NCBI GenBank assembly: GCA_017560855.1
Contig: JAFZEB010000101.1
Coordinates: forward strand, 1-13,168
Direction: 5' to 3'
DNA from: Ruminiclostridium sp.
GTDB lineage: Bacteria; Bacillota; Clostridia; Oscillospirales; Oscillospiraceae
DNA: 13,168 bases
The position numbers and the translations under genes were made by a program. Below the pieces are notes generated by a model. That model did no database searches. It saw only the letters and a program-made list of their open reading frames with translations, and was not told the DNA's origin. How positions within the stretch are numbered: the first letter of the stretch is position 1; every line of letters starts with the position of its first letter. Positions 12,154 to 13,168 of the stretch are shown piece by piece.

Positions 12154-13168
12154 ACGTTAAAAGTCCGTATTTCACTTTGATGCGATCCAGCTTTTCCAGC
12201 ATGGGCTCTGCGCCGAACCACAGGAAGAGGCCGGTGGAGGCGGCATGGACGCAGTCCATGGGGATACCCGTCAGGTAGTAAGTCAGCAAAATCTCCCACT
12301 CCAGACTCTGGGTCCACAGAAGGGCCGAGGCCGGGTTCATGATGCCGCCATAGATGAGAAGGACGGCCAGGACACCGAAAGCGGCCAATGCCCCCCGGCT
12401 CCGCCGGAGCCAGCCCTTTCGGAACAAAACCCCTGCCAGGAAGCCGGTCTCGCCCCCCAACGCCACACCGGCGATGATGGTCAGGGCGGTAACGGGCTTG
12501 AAGTTGGGGAGCATGAAAAAGGCCGCGCGGCCTGCCACCCCGATGGCACACAGGACAGCGATAAGGACCAGCTCCCTCGCCTGGGGCTTGCGCCCCTCAA
12601 AGACCAGAAAGAAGGGGGCCATGGTCTCAAAGAGGATGAGCAAGGCGATAAAGTAGTACTTCTGCCCCCCCAGGTAGTACACCCCCACGAAGAGGGTCAG
12701 AGGGATGAGCAGCAGGATGAGGGCGGCGGCCACCGCCGTCCGCTTGGCCAGCTTCCGGTTCTCCCGGGGTGTCTGAAGCAGGCAGTCCTTCCGCTGACTC
12801 TTCCGGCTGATGCAGGCGGCAAAGACCACCAGGGCCGCCACCATGACCCCATAGAGAATCAGCTGATCTGCTGCCAGAGTCCCCAGATTGTCCGCCCGCA
12901 GGAGGGAAGAAAGGTCGTTGATCTTCAGAAACTTGACCGCCAGAAAAAGGGCCAAACCACCGGAGAGGATCGCCCCCAGCTTCCGCCACCAAGGCAGAGG
13001 GCCGGGGTTTCCCTGTTCCCTGGTGTCCCTGGGTTCGGGAAGGGTGAAGTCCTCCTCTGGCAGGTCCGGGCCGGGGGGCAGATCTCCCCCGCAGGCGGCG
13101 ATGATATCCTCGGGGGTCACCGCATCCAGCAGCAGGCTCCGGGCCATTCGGTTGGCCGAGGTGGTGTA
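12152..13168 (-). CDS. Partial: ECF transporter ATPase C-terminus fused to an S (substrate-binding) component
   Basis: The frame is open to the right edge, so the 5' part is missing; ATG 13147 is probably internal. The first visible residues (YTTSANRMARSLLLDAVTP, then EDIIAACGG) resemble the tail of an ECF ATP-binding subunit. A Pro-rich linker follows, then membrane segments numbered from the 13147 Met: about 57-73, 94-112, 137-158, 163-183, 191-213, 218-240, 255-275 and 286-310. QARELVLIAVLCAIGVAGR and NFKPVTALTIIAGVALGGETGFL are typical of ECF S-components, which bind a vitamin or similar micronutrient. The protein would thus join energiser and substrate binder in one chain. The substrate is unknown. 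The usual loop and helix after GETGFL (the GQGPWTPWQ region of relatives) seems absent, as if two GFL-G repeats had recombined at 12428-12454. The gene is convergent with the primase-like gene. Confidence 0.75.
   Translation of the reverse strand, partial: YTTSANRMARSLLLDAVTPEDIIAACGGDLPPGPDLPEEDFTLPEPRDTREQGNPGPLPWWRKLGAILSGGLALFLAVKFLKINDLSSLLRADNLGTLAADQLILYGVMVAALVVFAACISRKSQRKDCLLQTPRENRKLAKRTAVAAALILLLIPLTLFVGVYYLGGQKYYFIALLILFETMAPFFLVFEGRKPQARELVLIAVLCAIGVAGRAAFFMLPNFKPVTALTIIAGVALGGETGFLAGVLFRKGWLRRSRGALAAFGVLAVLLIYGGIMNPASALLWTQSLEWEILLTYYLTGIPMDCVHAASTGLFLWFGAEPMLEKLDRIKVKYGLLT

Noticed and set aside
12084..12551. Second minus-strand frame inside the ECF gene
   Set aside because: It overlaps the S-component domain in another frame and crosses the terminator; no domain or ribosome site.

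Overview
The window looks like chromosomal DNA from a GC-rich Gram-positive anaerobe of the Clostridia, most likely Oscillospiraceae-like. The reasons are strong AGGAGG ribosome binding sites, T-tailed intrinsic terminators, an N-terminal multi-TM HD-GYP protein, a lipoprotein cyclophilin, a CaiB/BaiF-family enzyme and an ECF-type vitamin transporter. The genus assignment is inference. Almost every long ORF on the opposite strand of a real gene is a GC-driven shadow.

Positions 33-7295 (minus strand) hold one compact operon. It has a clear promoter at 7267-7295 and a terminator at 33-69. In transcription order it encodes: (1) a membrane-anchored GGDEF-EAL-GGDEF protein that starts at TTG 7201; (2) a small integral-membrane methyltransferase of the ICMT type; (3) a GH3-family acyl-adenylate/amide synthetase-like protein; (4) a multi-TM-GAF-GGDEF-HD-GYP protein. 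The last three genes are coupled by a short gap or overlapping ends. A diguanylate cyclase, a c-di-GMP phosphodiesterase, an acid-conjugating enzyme and a membrane methyltransferase in one transcript suggests c-di-GMP signalling tied to making or modifying a small molecule or lipid. I know of no described system with this composition.

Positions 7296-8946 are the most unusual part. A module of about 320 bp is present twice (7580-7902 and 8620-8938), on either side of a cyclophilin lipoprotein gene. Each copy has two divergent promoters. The minus-strand promoter drives a predicted RNA of about 150 nt with three abutting helices, a tiny ORF (MMLDIKN[N/S]Q) whose stop codon lies inside the terminator stem, and that terminator. 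The plus-strand promoter is followed almost at once by a perfect hairpin and T-tract, so it would make an RNA of only about 45 nt. Differences between the copies keep the pairing, twice as G-U pairs possible only in minus-strand RNA. This supports a real structured RNA. A hairpin-dense stretch (7418-7569) lies beyond copy 1 only.

Positions 8947-11997 carry two divergent genes whose promoters are back to back. On the minus strand is an alpha-methylacyl-CoA racemase/type III CoA-transferase. On the plus strand is a 578-residue protein that resembles a P4/D5-type phage primase-helicase with a ruined P-loop and a retained C-terminal winged-helix-like region.

Positions 11998-13168 hold a small GTAGGGGCG-bounded palindromic repeat, a convergent terminator, and the 3' part of a probable ECF transporter ATPase/S-component fusion that runs off the right edge. 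Its S domain appears to lack an internal transmembrane segment. No tRNA, rRNA, CRISPR array, insertion sequence or replication origin was seen.
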